A stretch of DNA of 33,471 bases from Spirochaetaceae bacterium (GTDB lineage Bacteria > Spirochaetota > Spirochaetia > DSM-27196 > SLAA01): NCBI GenBank assembly GCA_003556605.1, contig PWQX01000043.1, positions 1-33,471 on the forward strand, given 5' to 3'. Made by a program: the position numbers and the translations under genes. Each line of letters starts with the position of its first letter. The stretch's first letter is position 1. The notes beneath the pieces were generated by a model that had not been told where the DNA came from, did not search any database, and saw nothing but the letters and a program-made list of their open reading frames with translations. This document shows, piece by piece, positions 23,797 through 31,119 of the stretch.

Positions 23797-24036
23797 TTAT
23801 AGCGCAGCACGTCGAAGAGGTCTTCGGTCGCGTGGCGTGCCCGGGAGATTGATGAGACTGCTGTACGATCGCCCCGGGACACCGACCAGCTCGCCGCAGC
23901 GGGTCGGCAAAGAGACTGATCGCAGCACCGGCCGGCGGCCGTAACCGGCTGAAACGCGTTCAAACGCCACCGCATCGTCGCTGTGCGGCGTTACCGCTAA
24001 GCTAGGCGCCGGTACCGGTGAGCTCACGATACACAT
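23797..24036 (-). pseudogene. Remnant of an ABC transporter ATP-binding subunit
   Basis: Overlapping the end of the NikR-like gene and continuing in the same direction is a frame that starts like an ABC ATPase: VAFERVSAGYGRRPVLRSVS, then GELVGVPG, i.e. the first strands, the A-loop aromatic, and the residues just before the Walker A motif. Walker A itself, the signature motif and Walker B are absent: after VPG the frame continues with unrelated residues and stops within about 24 codons. A second frame through the same DNA (ending at 23772, ATEDLFDVLRYNAAQLGLF) could be the tail of another deleted gene. I infer an operon of regulator plus metal ABC transporter, collapsed by an internal deletion. 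This fills the 275-bp gap between the serA-like gene and the regulator. Confidence 0.6.
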
Positions 24037-24445
24037 CCTCTGTCGCTGTAATGCTCAGTTTGCCGATGACGCCGCGCTGGCCGACCAGCTTCTGCGCCCA
24101 GGCGTGGAGATCACCGCTGTCGCCCGTGAGGATGAGCAGCTTGAGGCAGATATCCTCATCGAGATGGAGCTGCATATTGCCCGCAATCCGCAGCGAAGAA
24201 AAGTCTTTAGTAGACACACGCCTGAGCTTCGTGCCATAGCGGTAAACCAAGGTAATGACTCCCGCCACCCGACGGTTTTCACTGTCCTTACCGGAGCGGA
24301 TAATCTCTTGGCGCACAAGCGAGCGTAGAGTCTCCGAGCGATTACTGTAGCCCTCGTCGGCCGTCAACTGATCGAGCATCTCTACCAAGGGCTTGTCCAT
24401 TGAAACGCCGAAACGCACCGTATCGCTCGTTTTTTGTTCGCGCAT
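24002..24445 (-). CDS. NikR-family ribbon-helix-helix regulator with altered metal site
   Basis: A protein of 147 residues from the ATG at 24445. The N-terminal ribbon-helix-helix DNA-binding domain (DTVRFGVSMDKPLVEMLDQL, then GYSNRSETLRSLVRQEI) and the C-terminal ACT-like metal domain (HLDEDICLKLLILTGDSGDL, AQKLVGQRGVIGKLSI) follow E. coli NikR along their length. Aligned to E. coli NikR, its nickel ligands His76, His87, His89 and Cys95 correspond here to Asp, Gln, His and Cys, so two of four are changed. It probably senses another metal or none. A longer in-frame start (24559) lacks similarity. A 15-bp palindrome lies 24 bp upstream. It is divergent from the chemoreceptor gene and followed by the ABC remnant. 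Confidence 0.82.
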   Translation of the reverse strand: MREQKTSDTVRFGVSMDKPLVEMLDQLTADEGYSNRSETLRSLVRQEIIRSGKDSENRRVAGVITLVYRYGTKLRRVSTKDFSSLRIAGNMQLHLDEDICLKLLILTGDSGDLHAWAQKLVGQRGVIGKLSITATEDVYRELTGTGA

Positions 24446-24468
24446 AACAGCCCCAGAGTACCACAACC

Positions 24469-24483
24469 GGCACAATTCGTGCC
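24469..24483. promoter_or_regulatory. Palindrome upstream of the NikR-like gene (candidate operator)
   Basis: GGCAC, 5 nt, GTGCC: a perfect 5-bp dyad 24 bp before the start codon and between the two divergent genes. It differs from the E. coli NikR site (GTATGA-16 nt-TCATAC), as might be expected for a regulator with another metal or DNA specificity. Confidence 0.4.
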
Positions 24484-24630
24484 ATTCCCGTCTGTGCGGA
24501 ACAGGTGCGGACGTAAGACTTACAAAGGCGAACGCGATCCGGTCAATCATCCGGTTCATTCATCTGATCTAGATACCGATCATAATACCAGGCGGTGAAC
24601 GTAGACAACCGCTCCGGAGTAGAGCACGGT

Positions 24631-26376
24631 ATGAGTATTGCACGACTATCTCTCGCCAATCGCGTTTTGCTGGTGACCATCCTTATCCTGATCGCCGCAC
24701 TCGCACTGGTATTCGGGGTCATAGATGCGCACGGCCGGGTCGATTCAACCGCAACGTTTGTCATGATCGTTGCCGTCGCCACCATTGCGGTCTTGGTTGC
24801 CGCGAATCGCCTTGTGCTTAGCAAGATGGTTGCCCGGCCGCTTCGCCGCCTGGCAAATGCTGTGGACGAAGTCGCCGACGGCGATTTGACTACACGAGTA
24901 CGATTGCGGGCGACGCTCCCTGAGCTCAGGCGTCTCTCACATCAGTTTGACGAAGGTCTCGTTGCCGGTCTGCAGTTCACTCTGTTGGGGATGAAAGAGC
25001 TCATCGCGGAGAATGCACGGATGAGCGAGCGCTTTCAACGCGAAACCGATCGCTCGCTCGAGCACTCCTCTGAGATTACCGGCCGTGCAACTACGGCGAA
25101 CGAGCACATGAGCAGTCTCAATACCCAGATCGAGGAATCCTCGTCCGGGATCGAGGAGCTGAACACCAGCATCTCGAGTCTGGGAGACCAGATTTCGAGT
25201 CACTCCGCCACCGTAGACCAGACCTCCAGCGCTGTTGAACAGATGTCTGCGTCTATTACCAGCGTCGCCAGAATCGCAACCGAGAAGCGACAATCCACCG
25301 ATCGCCTCATCGACACCACCGATCGCGGCGGCGAGCACGTACGTGCCATGACCGGGGTCATGGAGGAAGTCGCTTCGGGAATGAACGAGCTATTCAGAAT
25401 GATCTCCGTCATCAACCACGTTGCGGCGCAGACCAATCTTCTGGCAATGAACGCCGCTATCGAAGCGGCTCACGCCGGTGAGTACGGTCGCGGTTTCGCC
25501 GTGGTCGCGGAGGAAATTCGGAGCTTGTCGGAATCAACCACCAAGAATACGAAACAGATCACAGCATCGCTGAAGGAGTTCGTTGAGCGAATTCAACAGG
25601 CACATGATGCCGGCCTACAGACCGGACAGGTATTCAATTCAATCAAGTCCGAGGTAGAGACCTTTGTCGCGGCATTCACTGAAATCGCCAACAGCACCGA
25701 TGAGGTCGCTTCCGGAACCGACCAAATGCTGGAGGCGGTAGGCGCACTCAGGCAAATCTCACAGGAAATCAGCGAAGGCTCCTCTGAGATGAAGCGCGGA
25801 GTACAGGACATCAATACCGCACTGCTCGCGATTCGAGACTTTTCTCAAGGGACTGTCGCACAGATCAAGGATTTCACATCAGCAGCGCAAGAAATCCGTG
25901 ATTCACAAGAACGCATCGCGTCGATGAGCGCCGAGAGCAACACGCACATGGGCCAGCTGGCAACCGAGCTGAAGTACTTCCGCATCGAGAGCAGTGATAG
26001 GACCGGTCAAGAGACGTACGTCCCGGTACTGCGCCAGGTGATCTTAGACCACAAGAAGCGCGTGATGGGATCTCGGCTCCTGCTCGACGGCCGCATGCCG
26101 GTCGAGAATCTGCCCGGGGAAAACCGCGGCGCCGACTGTCCGCTCGGCAGTGTTATTACGATGATGAAGTCTCACCGGGCCGAGGCCGCCTCGTTGTCAT
26201 CGCTTGAAGCGCTTCACGACGAGTTCCATGAACGTTACAACAGCCTGATCGACGCGTACTACCACAGCCGCAGCGACCTTTGTGAGCAGCACTACAAGGA
26301 ACTCGAGCGCATTTGGAAACAGCTCATTGAGTTCCGAGAAACGATCAACGCGATCATGCAGCAGGTTGAGACTTAA
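24631..26376 (+). CDS. Methyl-accepting chemotaxis protein with C-terminal CZB zinc-binding domain
   Basis: A protein of 581 residues from the ATG at 24631 (GGAG upstream; a GTG at 24595 would add 12 residues). Two membrane helices (12-31 and 41-60) are joined by only about 10 residues, so there is essentially no periplasmic sensor. A HAMP linker follows (RPLRRLANAVDEVADGDLTTRV), then the signalling hairpin with the conserved tip FRMISVINHVAAQTNLLAMN and IEAAHAGEYGRGFAVVAEEI. The C-terminal 110 residues form a CZB domain with the 3His-1Cys zinc set His474, Cys503 (CPLG), His529 and His533 (HDEFH). It should report cytoplasmic zinc, or zinc-linked oxidant, to CheA. It is divergent from the NikR-like regulator. 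Confidence 0.9.
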   Translation: MSIARLSLANRVLLVTILILIAALALVFGVIDAHGRVDSTATFVMIVAVATIAVLVAANRLVLSKMVARPLRRLANAVDEVADGDLTTRVRLRATLPELRRLSHQFDEGLVAGLQFTLLGMKELIAENARMSERFQRETDRSLEHSSEITGRATTANEHMSSLNTQIEESSSGIEELNTSISSLGDQISSHSATVDQTSSAVEQMSASITSVARIATEKRQSTDRLIDTTDRGGEHVRAMTGVMEEVASGMNELFRMISVINHVAAQTNLLAMNAAIEAAHAGEYGRGFAVVAEEIRSLSESTTKNTKQITASLKEFVERIQQAHDAGLQTGQVFNSIKSEVETFVAAFTEIANSTDEVASGTDQMLEAVGALRQISQEISEGSSEMKRGVQDINTALLAIRDFSQGTVAQIKDFTSAAQEIRDSQERIASMSAESNTHMGQLATELKYFRIESSDRTGQETYVPVLRQVILDHKKRVMGSRLLLDGRMPVENLPGENRGADCPLGSVITMMKSHRAEAASLSSLEALHDEFHERYNSLIDAYYHSRSDLCEQHYKELERIWKQLIEFRETINAIMQQVET

Positions 26377-26421
26377 TCGAGACCACGCCTGCTGACACCG
26401 CCGGCGGCTTCCAAGATTGAA

Positions 26422-26442
26422 ACGGCCCGTTCGCCCGGCCGT
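26422..26442 (-). terminator. Weak intrinsic terminator candidate after the lipase gene
   Basis: ACGGCC, 9 nt, GGCCGT, followed on the minus strand by a short T-rich stretch (TTCAATCTT). It lies 14 bp past the lipase stop codon. The T-run is interrupted. Confidence 0.35.
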
Positions 26443-26455
26443 AACAACTGTAGCC

Positions 26456-27283
26456 TCAGGCTTCGGGAAGACCGCGCAGCCAGGGTTCCTCTTCGCCCGC
26501 CCGCCGTTCCAACTCTTCACGATAGCCGGGATGGTGATCGTAGTACGAGAACAGTTGATACCACCGCCCCCGCGACAGGATGACTTTGGTTCCGGCGTGG
26601 CGGAACCCGAAAATGCGCAACGGAATCCGCGGCACGAAGTCGTTGCCGTGCACTACGCGGAGGAAGCGGTCGGCGCTGCGGTTGATGATTTCAGCCCCGG
26701 CTCGATTGAAGACCCGCGGCATCCCGAACGTAATCGCGCGCACGCGCCGATCCGGAAACGCGCGCTTGAGGTCGAAGTACGCCAAGGAAGCGAGCGCCCC
26801 GCCGCCGCTGTGCCCGGCAACCGTAATCTCCGGTTTGTTCGACGCCTCCACAATTGCATGCATCTCGTCACGCACCGAGACGTATTTCTTGAGAAACCCA
26901 CGGTGAACTCGCACCGGCTCGGGCGTGTGGTCGAACGACAGCAAGACCGGTTGAAACTGGAAGTTCAAGCGCCGGTCGACAGCGCTCTTCTGAATCTGAG
27001 ACCCGCGGAACGCAAAAAACAGCCGCGAGCCACGCTCATGTGCGATTCCCAGCGTATTGGTTTCGTCAGATCCGAAGTAGCGAAGATCCCAGCCGGTATC
27101 CCGGTACTCGTCACGCTCGCGCCACGCGGCAAGACCCATGTGGTAGTAGGTGAGTAAGCGTGCCGCGTCGACGCCGTGGCTCGTCGGCAAATCCTCGAAC
27201 CGGGCACGATGCGTCACGCCCGCGCATCCGAGCACGACAGGGGCCAGGACAACGGGCAGAAGCCATCGCGCGTTGAGAACCAT
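26456..27283 (-). CDS. Lipoprotein lipase, class 3 (alpha/beta hydrolase)
   Basis: A protein of 275 residues. The N-terminus MVLNARWLLPVVLAPVVLGC is a lipoprotein signal with lipobox VLGC. The Lipase_3 fold shows RLFFAFRGSQIQKSAVDRRLNF (oxyanion region), the nucleophile elbow TVAGHSGGGALASLAYFDL, ITFGMPRVFNRAGAEI, and RVVHGNDFVPRIPL with the probable catalytic Asp; the His is likely in YYDHHPGY near the end. It is expected to hydrolyse acyl esters at the cell envelope; the substrate is unknown. AAGG lies 5 nt before the ATG at 27283. It follows another small lipoprotein gene after 74 bp, probably in one transcript. Confidence 0.85.
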   Translation of the reverse strand: MVLNARWLLPVVLAPVVLGCAGVTHRARFEDLPTSHGVDAARLLTYYHMGLAAWRERDEYRDTGWDLRYFGSDETNTLGIAHERGSRLFFAFRGSQIQKSAVDRRLNFQFQPVLLSFDHTPEPVRVHRGFLKKYVSVRDEMHAIVEASNKPEITVAGHSGGGALASLAYFDLKRAFPDRRVRAITFGMPRVFNRAGAEIINRSADRFLRVVHGNDFVPRIPLRIFGFRHAGTKVILSRGRWYQLFSYYDHHPGYREELERRAGEEEPWLRGLPEA

Positions 27284-27357
27284 TCACACCTTGCCCTATT
27301 ACGCTACCGGGGCGCGGCATACCGCCTGCGCACCGCCGATGCAGGCACACACCGCGA

Positions 27358-27918
27358 TCATCGACTCAGCGACTGATGCACCGAGAACCTGAACTGCACG
27401 TCCGAGCGGCGATCTCGGGTTACGCCCCGGCGGTCGGCAATCGCAGCCAGACCATAGTACCCGGCAAACTCCCGCAATTCGCGCGGATCAAGATAGGCCG
27501 ACAGGTTCTCACGGCGCACCCAAACCCACCCGCTCGGCGTACCCGGCCGGCGCTCTTCCAGTTCAGCGAGGTACCAGCCGCGGTTTCGTTCTCGACGAGT
27601 CAGCTCGGGACCGGCTTCGATGATCTCCGGCAGCTCGAACTCCTCATCCGCCCGGTAGCCCTGAAAGGGATCACGCTCGGTGCGATATCGGTACTGATAG
27701 CGCTGCCCGAACACTACAAGCTCAGAGAAGAACGTCGGGATCGCGCGGCCTCGAAACCGGAGCTCACCGGTCTCCAGGTCTGCCGATCCAACGCGAGGTT
27801 GCACGCGAATCACGTACTCCCAATCGCCTTCCGGCCCCATCGCGTCCCTGGTGCGCACGCTGGCGCACCCGGTGGCAAAAACCAGCAGCAAGGCCGTAAT
27901 AATCGTTGCCGCTTTCAT
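27358..27918 (-). CDS. Small lipoprotein of unknown function
   Basis: A protein of 186 residues that I do not recognise. It begins MKAATIITALLLVFATGCAS, a clear lipoprotein signal peptide with lipobox ATGC (Cys18 as the mature N-terminus). The mature part is rich in Arg, Glu and aromatic residues with no hydrophobic segment, so it is soluble and envelope-anchored. The gene just upstream of the lipase lipoprotein may share its transcript. AGGG lies 8 nt before the ATG. A short upstream frame ends on this ATG (ATGA), which may be chance or coupling. Confidence 0.8.
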   Translation of the reverse strand: MKAATIITALLLVFATGCASVRTRDAMGPEGDWEYVIRVQPRVGSADLETGELRFRGRAIPTFFSELVVFGQRYQYRYRTERDPFQGYRADEEFELPEIIEAGPELTRRERNRGWYLAELEERRPGTPSGWVWVRRENLSAYLDPRELREFAGYYGLAAIADRRGVTRDRRSDVQFRFSVHQSLSR

Positions 27919-28252
27919 AGCGTTACCCTGTCATAAAGTATAACGAACGCGGGCTCACCTTTCACGCGGCAGAGCTGCTCTGCTTCCGGCTGCTCTGTAT
28001 GCGCAGCAGCCAGTATTCCCCGCCAGCGAATATGCCTTGCGGCTCCTCTCCGCAGTACATATACTCGCGTGCTGCACCGTACCGTGATACGTACCCCGCT
28101 CAATCAGAGCGCTCGCAGCTTCGGCGTACTCGCCGAGTTTGTTGCGATTCTTACCATCAGAGCCCACACGAACCTCGTTACACCCCTTGTGAGTCATGCT
28201 AAAGATACCGATACTCGTAGTCTGTCGGCCACTGCTTCAACGCAGCATCGTT
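27919..28252. other. 334-bp stretch between hslO and the lipoprotein gene, no certain gene
   Basis: No recognisable gene. On the minus strand coding-like sequence changes frame: 28197-27955 begins MTHKGCNEVRVGSDGKN and LGEYAEAASALIERG, while a second frame (28103-27915, TTG start) ends GEPAFVILYDRVTL and its TGA overlaps the next ATG by 4 nt. A third frame contains AREYMYCGEEPQGIFAGGEY. This could be a small gene broken by one or two frameshifts, or noise in GC-rich DNA. No RNA gene, repeat or strong promoter was seen. Confidence 0.3.
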
Positions 28253-29185
28253 TCACCGCGCCATGTCATAGGCGTTCTCGATTTCGGGGCGGCTGAACTC
28301 GTAGGTAGTGTTGCAGTTGTAGCAGGTGGTTCGCAGCGGGAACGGCCCGTTATCACGGATGTCCCGGATTTCATCGACCGGCAGCGCGGCCAGGAAATCC
28401 GCAAACCGTCTCTTGGAGCAATGGCAACTGAAGCGCGGACTGCGCGCTCCAACGACAATGGGCTCATACGCCCGGAACTCTCTAGTGACGACATCCTCGG
28501 GAGCCTCACCGGCTGCAAACAGCTCACCGAGCGAATCGAGATGGCGCACCTTCTCATCGAGCTTGGTACTCACCTCGACATCGGCGCCCGGAAAGGCCTG
28601 AATCATGAGTCCGCCGGCACCGATCACTCGACCGTCCTGATCAAACTTCACGCTCAAATTGAACGCCGTGGGCGTTTGTTCCGACCGGGTGAAGTGCAAT
28701 GCCAGGTCTTGTGCCGGCGTTCCGTACTCCAACGCCGTCTTACCGACGAACGGCTGCTTGGCATCCTCGAGGTGCTTTGTCACCGACAGCACGCCGTCAC
28801 CGATAAACGGCGCCGGATCAAAACTCTCCATCGGCCCGGTAATTTCGACCGGCACGCGATGCAGATATCCCCGCAGCGCCGCAGATGCGTTGACCTCTAT
28901 CGAGAATCCGCCGACCGGCCCGTCGCAGTCCAGCTCAACTCCAATGCGGTCCCTGCCTTTAAGATTACAGCTTAACAGACCCGCAGCCAGATACGCCTGC
29001 CCGAGGAGTAAGGTTTCGATAATGCCGAGCTCGTGGTTGGCCCGCATCTGATTCACCAGAGCGGTTCCGTTAAGCAGCGCACCACGGTAGTTCCCGCGCT
29101 GCAGAATGAAAATATTCAAGCTATCCGGTGCAATCCCGGCCAAGTGCACCTGCAGTTCTAAGTCTTCGATTGGCTTTCTAATCAT
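28253..29185 (-). CDS. hslO: Redox-regulated chaperonin Hsp33
   Basis: A protein of 310 residues. Hsp33 is a cytoplasmic holdase switched on by oxidants. The C-terminal zinc switch is complete: Cys254 and Cys256 in SCHCSKRR, and Cys288 and Cys291 in CYNCNTTY. The N-terminal substrate-binding domain has the usual layout, including LLGQAYLAAGLLSCNLKGRDRI and TKHLEDAKQPFVGKTAL. The ATG at 29185 has no Shine-Dalgarno sequence; an A/T-rich stretch (TTTATAG) lies directly upstream, so it may also be leaderless, although no -35 box is clear. It is divergent from moeA. Together with FprA and MsrA it forms the oxidative-stress group of this window. Confidence 0.95.
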   Translation of the reverse strand: MIRKPIEDLELQVHLAGIAPDSLNIFILQRGNYRGALLNGTALVNQMRANHELGIIETLLLGQAYLAAGLLSCNLKGRDRIGVELDCDGPVGGFSIEVNASAALRGYLHRVPVEITGPMESFDPAPFIGDGVLSVTKHLEDAKQPFVGKTALEYGTPAQDLALHFTRSEQTPTAFNLSVKFDQDGRVIGAGGLMIQAFPGADVEVSTKLDEKVRHLDSLGELFAAGEAPEDVVTREFRAYEPIVVGARSPRFSCHCSKRRFADFLAALPVDEIRDIRDNGPFPLRTTCYNCNTTYEFSRPEIENAYDMAR

Positions 29186-29198
29186 GACACGCTATAAA
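29170..29198 (+). promoter_or_regulatory. Predicted promoter of the moeA-mobB operon
   Basis: TTGGCT (29170-29175), 17-nt spacer, TATAAA (29193-29198, 5/6). The -35 box lies inside the hslO coding start. The leader of about 50 nt contains a perfect 7-bp hairpin GCTTCGT-7 nt-ACGAAGC at 29216-29236, ending 4 nt before the AAGGAGG ribosome-binding site of moeA (29241-29247). Confidence 0.5.
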
Positions 29199-29253
29199 GT
29201 ACTGGTAACGTACCTGCTTCGTCATCAGCACGAAGCCGGGCAAGGAGGTGCGA

Positions 29254-30564
29254 ATGGCGACCGCGCTGTCTCTCGAACACGCGCGTCACGAGGTGGCGGT
29301 CCGCGCACGTGCGTGCCCGCCGGTATACGAGGCGCCCGAGCGCTGCGACCGGCTCTACGCCGCCGAGCCGATTCATGCGCCGATCGGGCTCCCACGCGAC
29401 GCCACTTCGCGGCGCGACGGCTACGCCCTGCATTCGGCCGACACGGTTCGCGCCGGCGCCGACACCCCGGTAAGTCTCGCTGTCATCGGAACCGTTACAG
29501 CCGGCGACTCCTCACCGCCGCCCCCGGCGCCGGCGCCGGGGCAGGCGGTACGAATAATGACCGGCGCCCTGCTCCCGCTCGGAACCGACACCGTTCTCGC
29601 TTTTGAGGAGCTAGAGTACAACGCAGGCGCCGGCGCCGTAACGGTGTGTGCGCCGGCACCGCCCGGCCGGTGGGTGCGCACGCCCGGAAGCGAAATCACG
29701 TGCGGTGAGCTGCTGCTAAACGACAGCCTCGCCGTCGGCCCGGCACAGATCGCGGTGGCAACCGCACTCGGCATCGAGGCGATGCCGGTGCATCGGCGGC
29801 CGCGAATCGCGGTGGTGGCGATTGGAAGCGAGCTGGCCGCCGCGGGCGCGCCGTTACCACCAGGGCACTTATACAACGATGCCGCCACGCTGCTGTGCGC
29901 TCACCTGCACCGGCTCGGCGCGGAAACGCGTTGTGGCGAGCCGGTTGAGGACACCGTCACAGCGATACAAACGCGCCTGCGCGAAGCCTTACAGGACGGT
30001 GTAGATCTGGTCATCACCACCGGCGGGACCGGCGACGGGCACAAGGATCTCAGTGCTACTGTCCTGAGCCAGATGACCGGCCCTGCGGTTTTCCGGGGCG
30101 TCGCGATACGGCCGGGCGGGGGTACCGCTCTTTTCGATTGTGACGGCATTCCGTGCTTCGCACTGCCCGGAGCTCCTTCGGCCGCCGCTATGGCCTTCGA
30201 TCTGCTGGTGAGGCCGGCGGTTCGGATTCTGCTCGGTGCGGCCCGGACCCACAACCCGCTTGTGGCCGCCACCTTGGTAGACACAGGGTACGAAGACCGC
30301 CCGACGTGCCGCGAACGTCCAGGCCGCGCCGGCCCTCCCGGACTAATCCGCGTTGAGCGGGCCCAAGTCTCGGCCGCCGGCGCCGTTGTGAGCGCCCGGG
30401 TTGTGCGGCACAGGAACGTGTATCGTGAGCTCAGCGAGAGCAATGCGCTGTGGCTGCGAGGCGCTGAAGCGCGTGAGGCCGAAGCGGGAACGAGCATAGA
30501 GCTCGAATTGGTCGCTCCTATCACGCTCGAAGAATACTACCGAGCGGTGTCGACAAGCGGTTGA
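29254..30564 (+). CDS. moeA: Molybdopterin molybdenumtransferase MoeA-like protein
   Basis: A protein of 436 residues. MoeA inserts molybdenum into molybdopterin. The domains follow MoeA: N-terminal RRDGYALHSAD, the GQAVRIMTGALLPLGTDTVL stretch, GRWVRTPGSEITCGELLL, the MPT-binding GPHN domain with IAVVAIGSEL, VITTGGTGDGHKD and AIRPGGGTALF, ALPGAPSAAAMAF, and a C-terminal beta domain. Several sites differ from E. coli: TGGTGDGHKD for TTGGVSVGxxD, LPGAPSA for LPGNPVS, and RRDGYA for AMDGYA, so the protein may be a divergent paralogue. The ATG at 29254 is 6 nt after AAGGAGG; a GTG two codons upstream is less well placed. mobB follows after 30 bp. Confidence 0.88.
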   Translation: MATALSLEHARHEVAVRARACPPVYEAPERCDRLYAAEPIHAPIGLPRDATSRRDGYALHSADTVRAGADTPVSLAVIGTVTAGDSSPPPPAPAPGQAVRIMTGALLPLGTDTVLAFEELEYNAGAGAVTVCAPAPPGRWVRTPGSEITCGELLLNDSLAVGPAQIAVATALGIEAMPVHRRPRIAVVAIGSELAAAGAPLPPGHLYNDAATLLCAHLHRLGAETRCGEPVEDTVTAIQTRLREALQDGVDLVITTGGTGDGHKDLSATVLSQMTGPAVFRGVAIRPGGGTALFDCDGIPCFALPGAPSAAAMAFDLLVRPAVRILLGAARTHNPLVAATLVDTGYEDRPTCRERPGRAGPPGLIRVERAQVSAAGAVVSARVVRHRNVYRELSESNALWLRGAEAREAEAGTSIELELVAPITLEEYYRAVSTSG

Positions 30565-30594
30565 CAATATCGCAAGAGCGGAGTAGGAGGGTCC

Positions 30595-31119
30595 ATGATT
30601 CCGACTCTATCGGTGGTAGGAAAATCATCGCGCAAAGGGAAGACAGCGGTGATCTGCACTCTCATCGAGAGCTTGAAGAAGCGCGGTTACCGCGTCGCCA
30701 CCATCAAACACGACGTCCACGGCTTCGAAATCGACAAACCCGGCAAAGACACTTATCGGCACGCCGCGGCCGGCTCCGACGTAGTCATGATCTCCTCACC
30801 GTGGAAATTCGCAATGATAGAGAAACGCAGCGAGGAGTATCGGCTCGATGAGATCCTCGCAAAGCTCACCGCAATTGATCTCGTGCTGACCGAGGGTTAC
30901 AAGAGCGCCGACAAACCGAAGCTCGAGGTATACCGCACCGATGTCGGACAAGAACTGTTATGTAACGAGTCGGAGCTATTCGCCATAGTGACCGACACTC
31001 CTCTGCGCTATGACGTGCCGCAGTTCGGTTTCGATCAGCTCGAGCTCCTTGTCGACCACGTTGAGTCGCATTTTCTCAACGCCAAGCCGGGCGCCGCCGG
31101 CAGCGGCAGCCGGGAATAG
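30595..31119 (+). CDS. mobB: Molybdopterin-guanine dinucleotide biosynthesis protein MobB
   Basis: A protein of 174 residues. MobB is a GTP-binding adaptor helping MobA to make the guanine-dinucleotide form of the cofactor. TIKHDVHGFEIDKPGKDTYR (residues 36-55), VVMISSPWKFAMIEK and DLVLTEGYKSADKPKLEVYR are diagnostic. The P-loop reads GKSSRKGKT, with five residues between the two Gly instead of the usual four. GGAGG lies 5 nt before the ATG at 30595. The C-terminal tail KPGAAGSGSRE is low complexity. No mobA is in the window. The pair moeA-mobB implies a molybdo- or tungsto-enzyme elsewhere in the genome. Confidence 0.92.
   Translation: MIPTLSVVGKSSRKGKTAVICTLIESLKKRGYRVATIKHDVHGFEIDKPGKDTYRHAAAGSDVVMISSPWKFAMIEKRSEEYRLDEILAKLTAIDLVLTEGYKSADKPKLEVYRTDVGQELLCNESELFAIVTDTPLRYDVPQFGFDQLELLVDHVESHFLNAKPGAAGSGSRE

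Noticed and set aside
24520-24600. A sigma-28 promoter for the chemoreceptor (CCGATCATAA-like)
   Set aside because: The -10 part resembles GCCGATAA loosely, but no TAAA -35 element is at the right distance.
26417-27157. A 246-codon plus-strand frame opposite the lipase gene
   Set aside because: It is antisense to a gene with clear lipase motifs and has no recognisable motif or ribosome-binding site; long antisense frames are common in GC-rich DNA.
28196-28975. A 259-codon plus-strand frame opposite hslO
   Set aside because: The Hsp33 zinc-switch cysteines and full-length family match are on the minus strand; the antisense frame has no family features.
29186-29253. Molybdenum-cofactor riboswitch upstream of moeA
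   Set aside because: The leader is only about 50 nt with a single simple hairpin; the known Moco RNA is much longer and multi-stemmed.
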